Source of the DNA: a virus | IMG/VR virus record: IMGVR_UViG_3300038299_000100 | Location: 1-36,565 of that record | Reading direction: 5' to 3' (one strand) | Length of the DNA stretch: 36,565 bases | Shown here: positions 16,836 to 24,612 of the stretch, piece after piece | Numbering within the stretch: position 1 is the first letter of the stretch | Layout of the letters: the number at the start of each line of letters is the position of its first letter | Made by a program: the position numbers and the translations under genes | The notes under the pieces: model-generated | The model's database searches: none | Seen by the model: only the letters and a program-made list of their open reading frames with translations | Told to the model about the DNA's origin: nothing

Positions 16836-17479
16836 CAATAATCCTCACTGAATGGATTTGTTTTAGTGAAATCTATTACACCGTCAACTGTTGTTGGAGA
16901 CAATGGAACTAGTCCACTATCTGGATCTGGAGCATTATCTATTGTTGGATCTTCAACTGCTGGAGATGATGTGGTAAAGTTATTATCAATTTCTGTTATT
17001 CCAGTATTAACTGTTTCATGTGACCATGAGAATAATTCAGAGGTGATTTGATATACATGCATCTTTCCTAGCTGGAAGAATGGTACTTCATCTTCGACAA
17101 ATTTTATTTCGAATACTTTATCCGTGATTGGAAAATAAAGCAAATCACCGACCAATGGGCGTTCTTTTCCAGTTACTGTGAGAAATCTTGATATAGATAC
17201 CATCGTGACAACTTGATCTCTGACTTCTAAACCAAATTTAGAAAGCATATCTCCTTCACCTTCAAACCCATTAACACTTTCGATATGCATCTCTATAGTA
17301 TGTGTTTCTGTGAATGAACTAAGATTGTCTTCGTTAAATATTGTATCTTCACTTATAATTTCTCTAGGAACGTATATAAAATCCTGACCATGCATCTGGA
17401 TAGATTCTATTACAAGATTTCCGATCAAATCTTGTTCTGGTGCAAAATTTATAGTATTTATGTATGGATTAGTAGCCAT
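16835..17479 (-). CDS. 14: gp14 neck protein
   Basis: Head-completion/neck protein, 214 aa (T4 gp14 is 256). It starts MATNPYINTINFAPEQDLI, a conserved gp14 opening, and includes IQMHGQDFIYVPREIISEDT, LEVRDQVVTMVSISRF, RPLVGDLLYFPITDKVFEI and FQLGKMHVYQITSELFSWSHE. The last ~50 residues are Asp/Pro/Thr-rich (PDPDSGLVPLSPTTVDGVID). It lies 3 bases from the end of gp13 and overlaps gp15 by one base. Confidence 0.95.
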   Translation of the reverse strand: MATNPYINTINFAPEQDLIGNLVIESIQMHGQDFIYVPREIISEDTIFNEDNLSSFTETHTIEMHIESVNGFEGEGDMLSKFGLEVRDQVVTMVSISRFLTVTGKERPLVGDLLYFPITDKVFEIKFVEDEVPFFQLGKMHVYQITSELFSWSHETVNTGITEIDNNFTTSSPAVEDPTIDNAPDPDSGLVPLSPTTVDGVIDFTKTNPFSEDY

Positions 17480-17482
17480 CGA

Positions 17483-18229
17483 TTATCCAATCATGATATC
17501 TACTGGAAGTTCATATGACAGTGACATTTCTTCTTCTAATTTTTCGATTTCCGCATTTGCCTCATCTAAAATTCTACCACCATTAAAAGTGATACCGCCA
17601 GGCAATTCTACGCCCTCATATTTTGTTAAATTTTCACCCCACTGTTTTTTAACTAGGGCCGTTGCATATCTCTTCAACCATCTATCATTCCACACATCCG
17701 TATATGTGTCTGGATTTATGACTCTAGTGACTTCTATGATAATATTTTCTCCAACACTCAACGCCTCGCCCCAATCGATATCTAAGTGAAGTTTATTGAC
17801 ATGCCTATTATACCTAATCGGTACTCTGCCAGTAATTATTTCATTTACCATCTGTAAATGGTCTTGTGTCAATTGATAGGTGAGCATTTCCGCACTTTGT
17901 AAGTCATACACATCATTTAAAAATAATTGATATCTAATGTCGAACATATTACCAGAAGTATTATCTGCGTGAAAAAGTGGAATAACTTGTTTGATACCAA
18001 TAATATTATTACTGATAGTTATATATTTGTTATCCATATCTGTTTGAGTTATTTCATGAGCCAAATATGTATCCTCAACCGCATCATAATGATAGTCTTG
18101 ATAATACTCTAGCGCATCATCAATTCTATCTTCAACTTGCTCGTCTGCTACATTAATTTGAATTACAGGAGAACCCAACTTTCTGAGACAATAAGCTTTG
18201 AAGTCGGTTCTAGATGTTACTGTGGCCAT
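17483..18229 (-). CDS. 13: gp13 neck protein
   Basis: Neck/head-completion protein that sits on the portal with gp14, 248 aa (T4 gp13 is 309). Conserved-looking segments: DFKAYCLRKLGSPVIQINVA at the start, QVEDRIDDALEYYQDYHYDA, ITISNNIIGIKQVIPLF and WNDRWLKRYATALVKKQWGE, followed by LPGGITFNGGRILDEA, all typical of T4-like gp13. First gene of the gp13-gp17 late operon. A late promoter is 27 bases upstream. Confidence 0.95.
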   Translation of the reverse strand: MATVTSRTDFKAYCLRKLGSPVIQINVADEQVEDRIDDALEYYQDYHYDAVEDTYLAHEITQTDMDNKYITISNNIIGIKQVIPLFHADNTSGNMFDIRYQLFLNDVYDLQSAEMLTYQLTQDHLQMVNEIITGRVPIRYNRHVNKLHLDIDWGEALSVGENIIIEVTRVINPDTYTDVWNDRWLKRYATALVKKQWGENLTKYEGVELPGGITFNGGRILDEANAEIEKLEEEMSLSYELPVDIMIG

Positions 18230-18255
18230 TAGTCATACCTCTTATTTTATATGAC

Positions 18256-18263
18256 TATTTATA
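18256..18263 (-). promoter_or_regulatory. late promoter (TATAAATA) for the gp13-gp17 operon
   Basis: Exact TATAAATA on the minus strand in the 44-base gap between the LamG fibre gene and gp13, 27 bases before the gp13 start. Confidence 0.85.
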
Positions 18264-18273
18264 ATTTAAAAAG

Positions 18274-21090
18274 TTAACCTTCTAGTGGTGCTGTTGGTGG
18301 TGTAAAGTTTGCGGTGTAACGAGCATAATTGTTTACCCTTAAATCTTGAATAAAGCCAGTGATAAAAGCAGTAGGATTTGAACCAGTACTATGCCGCCCC
18401 GCGCCAATTATAAATGTTCCAGAGCTACTAAAATTAGTAGAGTTAGATACAGGTGTGCCACTAGAAGTGCCGTTTATGTATATTGTTAATGTACCACTAT
18501 TTCTTACTAAGGCGCAATGATTCCAAGTATTTTGAATAGTAAAAGAGCCAGTAGTTATTAAAGCACTACCAGACCAAACTCTAAATGTGTCAGTGCCAAT
18601 TCTAGTAAAAGTAAAGCCATCTGTGGTAGTTCCATTTGCTCGGCCATCCCATATACCTATATTAGTGTTGGTAGTAGTTTCGTAAAGCCAACATTCTACA
18701 GTAAAATCGCCAGTACCAATATTTAAATCACTTATAGTCGGACCTTCAATGTAATCTCCAGTTCCATCAAAATACATTGACTTAGTATCAGCAAACTTAA
18801 CTTGAGTGGTTGAACCAGTAGTGTTACCAACAAGTTTTAGATTAGAACTTTGAGATTTATCTATGATCGAAGCATCTGTGCCTTTAATGTGCAATTCTGA
18901 TCCTGATGAAGTAATCGGTGTAGTTCTAGGAGTAAATATCCGAGTTCCAGTTGTTGTACTAGATGTTTGGTATTCAGTTACTACGGATCCTTTAGTTAGT
19001 CTTAGATCAGCTACGTTACCTTTAAACCACCCATTTCCGCCATCCCAAGTTTTTCCTCCAACTTGTAAATTGTGACCTCCAATAGAAATATCATAAGCCG
19101 TACTATTGGTTCCAGTATCCTCTAAGATACCATTAACAAACATTCTCCAAGTGCTGCCGCCTGTTCTCGTAACAACAAAATGATACCATTGATTATGTTT
19201 ATACGTTGACTGAGTTTCTAAGAACGGATCGCCTGGGCCATACCAAGACATTTGAAATTTACTATCTCCAAGATTATCAAAACGCATACCTGAAGCCGCA
19301 ACACTACCCCATCCCGCCGTAGTTCCTAAGAAGCCAGGATAATTATTTCCAGTTACTTCTGGATATACCCAACATTCAATTGTTAAATCGCCCGTACCGA
19401 AATCAAAATCATCATTGTCTGCAATTTCTACTGCAGAATTAGTTCCGTTAAAGTGCAAAGACCCACCGTGATCTGTTGCAGAGTATTTAATGTAATCATA
19501 TGGGCTAAATGGTTTTGTAGCTACATTGCCATATGCTGTCATTGTATAAGGTGTTGACGACCCATCTACAATATAAGGAAGATGACAAGTAAAAAGGTTA
19601 TCTCCAGATAAAGTTGTAAGTGGTTCTGTGGGTGGAGTAAAATTACTAGTATATCTTACAGTACCCGCAGCCCATCTTAAATCTCTAATATATCCACCAT
19701 AGTAAACTGATGCATTATTTCCATGTCTACCTATTATCCAGTTTGCGTTTACTTGCATAGCCTCTGAATCTGTTTGACTTACATCTAAAATACCGTCTAC
19801 AAATATTTTACAAACATTACTATCTCTTACAAATGCTAAATGGTGCCATTTACCATCTTTTAAATTTACGGTTCCATTGAGATTATTAGCATTTGTATTA
19901 ATTTGAATAACAGGGAAACCGCTAGTTGAATCAATGATAAAACCATCTAGCGCCGATCCGCTCTGGTATCTTGCCATTAACATTCCGCCAACTGTAGTAT
20001 TGACCCAACACTCAAATGTAAAATCGGTTGCTACATTGTTTAAACCTGTATCAATATAATCTCCACTACCATCAAAATAAGTAGAATAACCCCCACTCCG
20101 ATAGGGACTGAACGTACCCGAGTGGGCATCGCCGTTTACTGTAATTGTATGATTGTTTGTTGAACTATCGGTGATGTTATTATTATCGGAAGTACCAGTT
20201 GCTGTCGCTAATAAAGTAGTATATCTGCTGTTTGTAACTATAACAATAAATTCTAGAGTTAAGTTTGTAGATGTACTTACTGCACCATTAACACCATCTG
20301 TTGCATTGATGGTTAAAGTGAATGTTCCAGCATCAGCTTCAGTAGTGCTTGGTGTTATCGTAAATACATTATCGGATTGGCTCACCGTAGCGATACTACC
20401 AATTCCACTTGCAGAATAACTCCATGTAAGAGGAAATCCTTCTGGATCTGTAGACACTGCAGTTATAACTGTCGCAGTACCATCTACTGCAAGTTCATAA
20501 GTGCCAGAGACACCAGTGATTGCACTAGGAGAATCATTCTGTACAGTTGCAATCTTATACCAACCAGAACCAGAATATATAAATAAATTATTGTTTGCAG
20601 TAACGAGTGCTTGGTCGCCATTAGCCATACCTGTTAGTGCAATCAATGCAGCCATATCCGCAACAGTTGTTACCCCAACACTGCTATTATTTGTAACATA
20701 TGTCTGTACATAAGATTCAGTCGCCATCGGATCTGAGATATCTTGTCTTATTAGATTTGATGCTGTTGGTTGATGAAAAACAATATCGACTTCATCTGAA
20801 AGTGCTAGCGCAGTATCAAAAATTATTGATGTTCCGTTTGTTGATGTTATATCCTGTGGGTTTAACATCACGCCGTTAACAGACACAATCACAGAAGCTG
20901 ATGGATCGTAATTTACAGTATGAACCGTTTGTCCTGCTGTCGCAACAAATGTAGAACGAGATGTAGAAGCAACAATCTGATCTTGTTTTTTAAGCAACCA
21001 ATATCCTCTGGTCGAATCAAAAACAAAGATTTGTCCATTTTCTGTATGAGTTTGTCCATTCACAGGACTTGCTGGAAATGTTATGGCCAT
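18274..21090 (-). CDS. fibre-like virion protein with three LamG/concanavalin A-like domains
   Basis: 938-residue modular protein, probably a tail fibre or other receptor-facing virion protein. Residues 1-35 (FPASPVNGQTHTENGQIFVF, GYWLLKK) are a short stem-type module common in marine phage fibres. About 165-180 NNLFIYSGSGWYKIA and 197-280 form a cadherin/Ig-like module shared with the fibre genes at 29939-34237. The rest holds three concanavalin-like lectin domains of ~180 residues each (about 300-500, 540-725, 750-935). Each shows a YFDG/HFNG strand, FTFECWV or LTIECWVY, an NxWNHCALVR/WYHFVVTR strand, IYINGT-type turns, and GxIxDLR. Such folds bind glycans. Its late promoter is the minus half of the palindrome at 21117-21130. 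Confidence 0.85.
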   Translation of the reverse strand: MAITFPASPVNGQTHTENGQIFVFDSTRGYWLLKKQDQIVASTSRSTFVATAGQTVHTVNYDPSASVIVSVNGVMLNPQDITSTNGTSIIFDTALALSDEVDIVFHQPTASNLIRQDISDPMATESYVQTYVTNNSSVGVTTVADMAALIALTGMANGDQALVTANNNLFIYSGSGWYKIATVQNDSPSAITGVSGTYELAVDGTATVITAVSTDPEGFPLTWSYSASGIGSIATVSQSDNVFTITPSTTEADAGTFTLTINATDGVNGAVSTSTNLTLEFIVIVTNSRYTTLLATATGTSDNNNITDSSTNNHTITVNGDAHSGTFSPYRSGGYSTYFDGSGDYIDTGLNNVATDFTFECWVNTTVGGMLMARYQSGSALDGFIIDSTSGFPVIQINTNANNLNGTVNLKDGKWHHLAFVRDSNVCKIFVDGILDVSQTDSEAMQVNANWIIGRHGNNASVYYGGYIRDLRWAAGTVRYTSNFTPPTEPLTTLSGDNLFTCHLPYIVDGSSTPYTMTAYGNVATKPFSPYDYIKYSATDHGGSLHFNGTNSAVEIADNDDFDFGTGDLTIECWVYPEVTGNNYPGFLGTTAGWGSVAASGMRFDNLGDSKFQMSWYGPGDPFLETQSTYKHNQWYHFVVTRTGGSTWRMFVNGILEDTGTNSTAYDISIGGHNLQVGGKTWDGGNGWFKGNVADLRLTKGSVVTEYQTSSTTTGTRIFTPRTTPITSSGSELHIKGTDASIIDKSQSSNLKLVGNTTGSTTQVKFADTKSMYFDGTGDYIEGPTISDLNIGTGDFTVECWLYETTTNTNIGIWDGRANGTTTDGFTFTRIGTDTFRVWSGSALITTGSFTIQNTWNHCALVRNSGTLTIYINGTSSGTPVSNSTNFSSSGTFIIGAGRHSTGSNPTAFITGFIQDLRVNNYARYTANFTPPTAPLEG
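20248..20592 (-). repeat. fibre module copy 1: tryptophan-tyrosine motif plus cadherin/Ig-like domain
   Basis: Encodes residues 167-281 of the LamG fibre protein: NNLFIYSGSGWYKIA, then TDPEGFPLTWSYS and DNVFTITPSTTEADAGTFTL. Copies with clear protein and visible nucleotide similarity occur at 31346-31690 and 33230-33577 in two other fibre genes. Confidence 0.85.
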
Positions 21091-21116
21091 GAGTTACCTT
21101 TATAATATGTTCGTTC

Positions 21117-21124
21117 TATTTATA
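21117..21124 (-). promoter_or_regulatory. late promoter (TATAAATA), minus half of a palindrome
   Basis: Exact TATAAATA reading left, 27 bases before the LamG fibre gene. It shares two bases with the plus-strand late box at 21123-21130, so the pair forms the perfect palindrome TATTTATATAAATA. Confidence 0.85.
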
Positions 21125-21130
21125 TAAATA
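21123..21130 (+). promoter_or_regulatory. late promoter (TATAAATA), plus half of a palindrome
   Basis: Exact TATAAATA reading right, 32 bases before the membrane protein gene at 21162. With T4 spacing the transcript would begin near 21136, leaving a leader with the ribosome site TGGAGAA before the ATG. Confidence 0.82.
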
Positions 21131-21161
21131 AAACATACTAATATTTTTAGTGGAGAACTAA

Positions 21162-22424
21162 ATGATACTATCTATAACTTTATTAATGGTTGCGATTGCT
21201 TTATCCGTAGTTGCCGCATATTATTCTATTGCAGGCCTGATTACAATCTTTGCCGCGGCAGTAATCCCTGTCATTGTTATGGCATCTGTTTTGGAAGTTG
21301 CCAAGGTCTTAACTGCTGCATGGTTATCACACAATTGGAAAAGAGTCAACTTTTTTCTTAAAACATACTTGACATTTTCAGTCGTAGTACTTATGTTAAT
21401 AACCAGTCTTGGAATATTTGGATTTCTATCTAAGGCACATATCGAACAGACTTCTAGTGGAAAAGAGAATGTTGCACAAATAGAAATCACCGAAAAAAGA
21501 ATAACCAGGCTGGAAGAGGATATTGTTGATTTTGAAAATCAAATAGAAAAAATAGAAAATTCAAATGTCTCTAAGAATAAAGATATTGCAAAAGAGATAG
21601 AAAAAGAAGAACAGAGAATTGAAGATGCACTTGGAAATTATCAAAGACTTGTAGATGAGCAGAATGAAATTATAACATCATCTACAAAGAAACTAGATTT
21701 AATAGACAGGTATTTAGAAGAAGAAAACATTAAAGCTTTACAAACTTTGGTGGGTACTACTCCAGATGGACAATATGGAAGGAACACTGCTAAAAAAGTT
21801 ACTGAATTTAGAGAAAAAGAGGAACAGAAAGCAGAAGAAGTTGTTGCATCTGCTAGACAAAGAATTAATGAATTACGTGACAATCAAGGTGAAGAGAGAA
21901 GATTGAGTAATGATCTGATTGATAGACTGAGAAAACAAATAAGTTTAGATGATTTGGATGAGGATGACAAGGCTAGAATTTCAAACATCAAGAAAAACAT
22001 ACTGACATCAGAAGAAGAACTTACTGTTTTGAATAACATAAAATTCGAATTTGAAAAAGAAGTGAGAAAATTTGAAGCAGAAGTTGGTCCAGTAAAATAT
22101 GTTGCGGAAGTTCTTTATAGTGATGTCGATGAAAATGTTTTAGAAGATGCAGTCAGATTTGTAATTCTTTGCTTAATTTTTGTTTTTGATCCACTTGCGA
22201 TACTTTTAGTTATTGCCAGTTCGTCTTCTATATGGTATTATAGAGGAATCAATAAAGGAGAGAATCTAACCCATCTGACAGAAGAAGATTTTAAAAAAGA
22301 CCAAGCCATCCCGCCATATGGTATGGATATGATGGAAGACAAAGTAAAAAAAAAGCCAAACCTCAATGATACAATTGAGAACTGGACAAACGAAAAAGTT
22401 GAAAACCACGATAGATTAGAATAG
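21162..22424 (+). CDS. coiled-coil inner-membrane protein with a peptidoglycan-binding-like motif
   Basis: 420-residue protein, not assigned to a named function. Three N-terminal membrane segments (about 2-20, 25-47, 68-90) are followed by a long Glu/Lys-rich coiled coil (about 105-320) and a fourth membrane segment at about 333-356 (FVILCLIFVFDPLAILLVIA), then a polar tail. FVFDPLAxLLxIA ends resemble the DUF4407-type membrane proteins found in phages. Within the coil, about residues 188-216, IKALQTLVGTTPDGQYG with NTAKKVTEF follows the pattern of PG_binding_1 repeats (LQxxLGxxxDGxxGxxT). It heads the plus-strand island; the ribosome site is TGGAG. It ends 10 bases before thyX. A role in the cell envelope or lysis is possible but unproven. 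Confidence 0.8.
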   Translation: MILSITLLMVAIALSVVAAYYSIAGLITIFAAAVIPVIVMASVLEVAKVLTAAWLSHNWKRVNFFLKTYLTFSVVVLMLITSLGIFGFLSKAHIEQTSSGKENVAQIEITEKRITRLEEDIVDFENQIEKIENSNVSKNKDIAKEIEKEEQRIEDALGNYQRLVDEQNEIITSSTKKLDLIDRYLEEENIKALQTLVGTTPDGQYGRNTAKKVTEFREKEEQKAEEVVASARQRINELRDNQGEERRLSNDLIDRLRKQISLDDLDEDDKARISNIKKNILTSEEELTVLNNIKFEFEKEVRKFEAEVGPVKYVAEVLYSDVDENVLEDAVRFVILCLIFVFDPLAILLVIASSSSIWYYRGINKGENLTHLTEEDFKKDQAIPPYGMDMMEDKVKKKPNLNDTIENWTNEKVENHDRLE

Positions 22425-22434
22425 GAGTATCGTA

Positions 22435-23145
22435 TTGGGAAAAGTTAAGTTAGTTAGTTATACCAAATCTGCAGAAGATTTGGATGAACAGGGCGTGGAG
22501 ACATTACAAGATTTGGTAGCGTATTGCGCCAAAGTATCTAATCCTTCGAGTCAAATAAACAAAAAAACAAGTGAAAAACTCATCAAATATTTAATCAAAC
22601 ATGCACATTGGTCGCCATTAGAGATGGTTGATGTGACAATGGAAATAGAAACCACCAGAGATATTGCACACCAAATGGTTCGCCATCGCAGTTTTTCTTT
22701 TCAAGAATTTAGTCAAAGATATGCAGAGCCCAAAGAGATGGGAGAAATGTTTGTAAAGAGAGAGTGTAGATTGCAAGACACTACAAATAGACAGAATTCT
22801 ATTGAAATTGAAACTGACCCAAGTCTTGTGCAAAATATCAGCCATCAGGAATTAATTGCAGAATGGAATAGAAGACAATCTGGTGTTATTGAAACTGCAC
22901 GAAAGGCGTATGAATGGGCAATTGAAAGTGGAATTGCAAAAGAACAAGCTAGGGTTTTACTTCCAGAAGGATTGACAAAGACTAGATTATATATGAAAGG
23001 TAGTATGCGTAGTTGGTTGCATTATATTGAATTAAGAAGCGCTCATGGAACACAAAAAGAACACATGACAATTGCAAAAGAATGTGCAGAAATTGTTTCC
23101 GAAATATTTCCTATGATATGGACAATTAAAGGCATAGAAAAGTAA
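22435..23145 (+). CDS. thyX: ThyX flavin-dependent thymidylate synthase
   Basis: Makes dTMP from dUMP using FAD, NADPH and methylene-tetrahydrofolate for phage DNA synthesis. The ThyX signature RHRx7S is present as RHRSFSFQEFSQR (83-95), preceded by HWSPLEMVDVTMEIETTRD and followed by the substrate-binding RVLLPEGLTKTRLYMKGSMRSWLHYIELR split region (RVLLPEG about 204 and MRSWLHYIELR). Length 236 aa is typical. The start is TTG, chosen because AGGAG lies 6 bases upstream and GKVKLVSYT is the usual N-terminus; no nearby in-frame ATG fits. Common in marine T4-like phages. Confidence 0.96.
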   Translation: MGKVKLVSYTKSAEDLDEQGVETLQDLVAYCAKVSNPSSQINKKTSEKLIKYLIKHAHWSPLEMVDVTMEIETTRDIAHQMVRHRSFSFQEFSQRYAEPKEMGEMFVKRECRLQDTTNRQNSIEIETDPSLVQNISHQELIAEWNRRQSGVIETARKAYEWAIESGIAKEQARVLLPEGLTKTRLYMKGSMRSWLHYIELRSAHGTQKEHMTIAKECAEIVSEIFPMIWTIKGIEK

Positions 23146-23151
23146 ATTCAA

Positions 23152-23191
23152 CCTCTCTTTTTCTGTTTTTTTATAAATAGGGGAAGAGAGG
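23152..23191 (+). promoter_or_regulatory. hairpin sequestering a ribosome site, with a late promoter in its loop
   Basis: CCTCTCTTTTTC (23152-23163) can pair with GGGGAAGAGAGG (23180-23191) over 12 positions, nine Watson-Crick and three G-U. The 16-base loop contains the TATAAATA late box. The 3' arm holds the AGAGAGG ribosome site of the gene at 23199. Read-through RNA from thyX would hide that site; a transcript starting near 23185 lacks the 5' arm and would expose it. Confidence 0.65.
23172..23179 (+). promoter_or_regulatory. late promoter (TATAAATA) for the small-protein/curli operon
   Basis: Exact TATAAATA on the plus strand after the thyX stop, 20 bases before the next start codon. It is the only late box found ahead of the genes running to the cyclase. 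Confidence 0.85.
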
Positions 23192-23198
23192 AATAATT

Positions 23199-23486
23199 AT
23201 GGATTTTCTTAGTTTAGTAGGTGACGTAGGTTTCCCGATAGCATCAGCTCTTGCTGGTGGTTTTTTCGTTTTTCTAACACTAAAATTCATCTTGGCTGGT
23301 GTCTTAGACGATATCCGCACCCAAAGAGGATTCGTAAAGTCTCTTGATAATAGAGTAAAAACGATGAACAACGAACTTTTGAGAATAGATATATTGATGT
23401 GTCGTTCATTCAACATTCCATTACTGCCCGCCGACTTGAATCGAATTTCTAGGGCAGATGGACAACAGGATGCTAGAAAGGATTAA
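23199..23486 (+). CDS. small single-span membrane protein A (holin-like appearance)
   Basis: 95-residue protein, family not identified. Short N-terminal part with a membrane helix at about 8-34 containing VGFPIASALAGGFFVFLTL, then a soluble helical tail (VKSLDNRVKTMNNELLRIDI). A GFPI membrane motif followed by a coil recalls small BhlA/UviB-type holin-like proteins, but this is only resemblance. It is paralogous to the gene at 23855-24148: both share GFPIxxALxxGxF-F, then L(I)-RV-x-x-(N/D)N-(E/D)L-(L/I)R at the same spacing. First gene of the late operon, ribosome site in the hairpin at 23180-23191. Confidence 0.75.
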   Translation: MDFLSLVGDVGFPIASALAGGFFVFLTLKFILAGVLDDIRTQRGFVKSLDNRVKTMNNELLRIDILMCRSFNIPLLPADLNRISRADGQQDARKD

Positions 23487-23488
23487 AC

Positions 23489-23668
23489 ATGTTGTGGAAA
23501 GATTTACTATTAATGAAATTTCAAAATGGTTTTCGCATTTTGACAAATAAAGATCCAGATGATAAATTTTTTGTTATTGATGACGTAGAGTTTAATATCG
23601 GCGATGTTTATAAAGTAGGCCCAAATGGATTTTTTGAGAGAATTGGAACAGAAAATGCTTTGGATTGA
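23489..23668 (+). CDS. small soluble protein B (59 aa)
   Basis: A short ORF starting MLWKDLLLMKFQNGFRILTN and ending GFFERIGTENALD. The ribosome site AAAGG lies about 6 bases before the ATG, which follows the upstream gene's stop by 2 bases. It is paralogous to the next gene: both begin MLW, have a polar middle, and end with GDVYKVGPNGFFERI versus GDVFRVNDDGWLVKV. This alignment is the main evidence that it is a real gene. No function recognised. Confidence 0.7.
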   Translation: MLWKDLLLMKFQNGFRILTNKDPDDKFFVIDDVEFNIGDVYKVGPNGFFERIGTENALD

Positions 23669-23855
23669 ATATGCAATAGAACAAGCAGGTAGAAACTGGA
23701 AAGTAAAGGGTGATTGGCCAGGAGAGGTTATGGGGTTGGACAGCCAAGGCAATTCCAAAGAACACTATCTTTACAAGCCAGGAGATGTTTTCAGAGTTAA
23801 TGATGATGGATGGTTGGTAAAAGTTATGGATGAAAACGGAGCTACGAAAGATTAA
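23655..23855 (+). CDS. small soluble protein B' (66 aa), paralogue of the preceding gene
   Basis: 66 residues from the chosen ATG at 23655: MLWIEYAIEQAGRNWKVKGD to MDENGATKD. A longer reading from 23625 exists, but the MLW start aligns with the paralogous 59-residue protein and the longer start has no better ribosome site. It overlaps that gene by 14 bases. The C-terminal YKPGDVFRVNDDGWLVKV looks like a small beta hairpin module. Its stop shares a base with the ATG of the next gene, so translation is coupled. Function unknown. Confidence 0.7.
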   Translation: MLWIEYAIEQAGRNWKVKGDWPGEVMGLDSQGNSKEHYLYKPGDVFRVNDDGWLVKVMDENGATKD

Positions 23856-24148
23856 TGGAAGAATATGATATTGCTGCTGCAATCGGGCAATATGGATTTC
23901 CTATTATTGCAGCATTAGGCCTTGGCTATTTCATATTTTATATTTGGAATTGGGTGACTCAAGAAGTCGATCCAGTCATAGAAGAATCTCACCTGACATT
24001 AATTGGATTGATTGATAGAGTGCGTATGTTGGATAATGACCTTATAAGACTTAATACAAAACTGAATATGATACTCGCTCAGCAAGGAACTGAAATTCCT
24101 AAAGACGATGAATTAGAACAGATAATTAAAAGTCAGAAAGAAAAATAA
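23855..24148 (+). CDS. small single-span membrane protein A' (holin-like appearance)
   Basis: 97-residue paralogue of the protein at 23199-23486. A membrane helix at about 13-33 (YGFPIIAALGLGYFIFYIW) is followed by a polar helical tail (LTLIGLIDRVRMLDNDLIRL). The order of the four small genes is thus A-B-B'-A'. Two bases separate it from the csgF-like gene, so it lies within the curli operon. It could be a holin-like or envelope protein, or an accessory to the secretion system; no motif decides. Confidence 0.75.
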   Translation: MEEYDIAAAIGQYGFPIIAALGLGYFIFYIWNWVTQEVDPVIEESHLTLIGLIDRVRMLDNDLIRLNTKLNMILAQQGTEIPKDDELEQIIKSQKEK

Positions 24149-24150
24149 AA

Positions 24151-24612
24151 ATGAAATATTTTATATTTACCGTATTTTTACTTTTGCCAATATCAATCAA
24201 CGCATCAGAGATGACATGGGGATTTAAAAATCCAGCATTCCATTATGGAAATGGATATTCAACTCATGTTTTGAGCGTAGAACAGTTGGGGCATAATCGT
24301 AAAGAAGATATAAGAAAAGAAGCGGAATCTGAAGCTGCAAGAATTGAAAGAGAACTAGAAAATTCTACTCTTAATAAGTTCATCCGTAATATTGAATCTA
24401 GAATTTATGCTCAATTATCAAAACAGATGGTTGATTCTATGTTTGCAGATTGTATCGATACCTGTTCCAATACAGGAACAGCGGAAATTGAAGGATCTAC
24501 AATTAATTGGGAAAAAGATACTACTACGGATGAAATAACACTGACTATCACTACTGAAGATGGATCAGTTACAACTATCACTGTGCCGGGCGGCGGAGAG
24601 TTTGGATTCTAA
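24151..24612 (+). CDS. csgF: CsgF-like curli assembly protein
   Basis: Secreted accessory subunit of the curli (type VIII) secretion pore. In Escherichia coli the CsgF N-terminus inserts into the CsgG channel and the rest links the pore to fibre nucleation. Residues 1-18 are a signal peptide (cleavage near NASE). The mature start EMTWGFKNPAFHYGNG matches the E. coli pattern TMTFQFRNPNFGGNP, the CsgG-binding segment. The C-terminal TINWEKDTTTDEITLTIT and VTTITVPG correspond to the family's beta-rich end. Length 153 aa versus 138 in E. coli. A CxxxC pair (CIDTC) near residue 100 is extra. It shares one base with the csgG start. Confidence 0.9.
   Translation: MKYFIFTVFLLLPISINASEMTWGFKNPAFHYGNGYSTHVLSVEQLGHNRKEDIRKEAESEAARIERELENSTLNKFIRNIESRIYAQLSKQMVDSMFADCIDTCSNTGTAEIEGSTINWEKDTTTDEITLTITTEDGSVTTITVPGGGEFGF

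Noticed and set aside
23625-23654. Upstream start for small gene B'
   Set aside because: The ATG at 23655 aligns with the MLW start of its paralogue; the upstream 10 residues have no counterpart.
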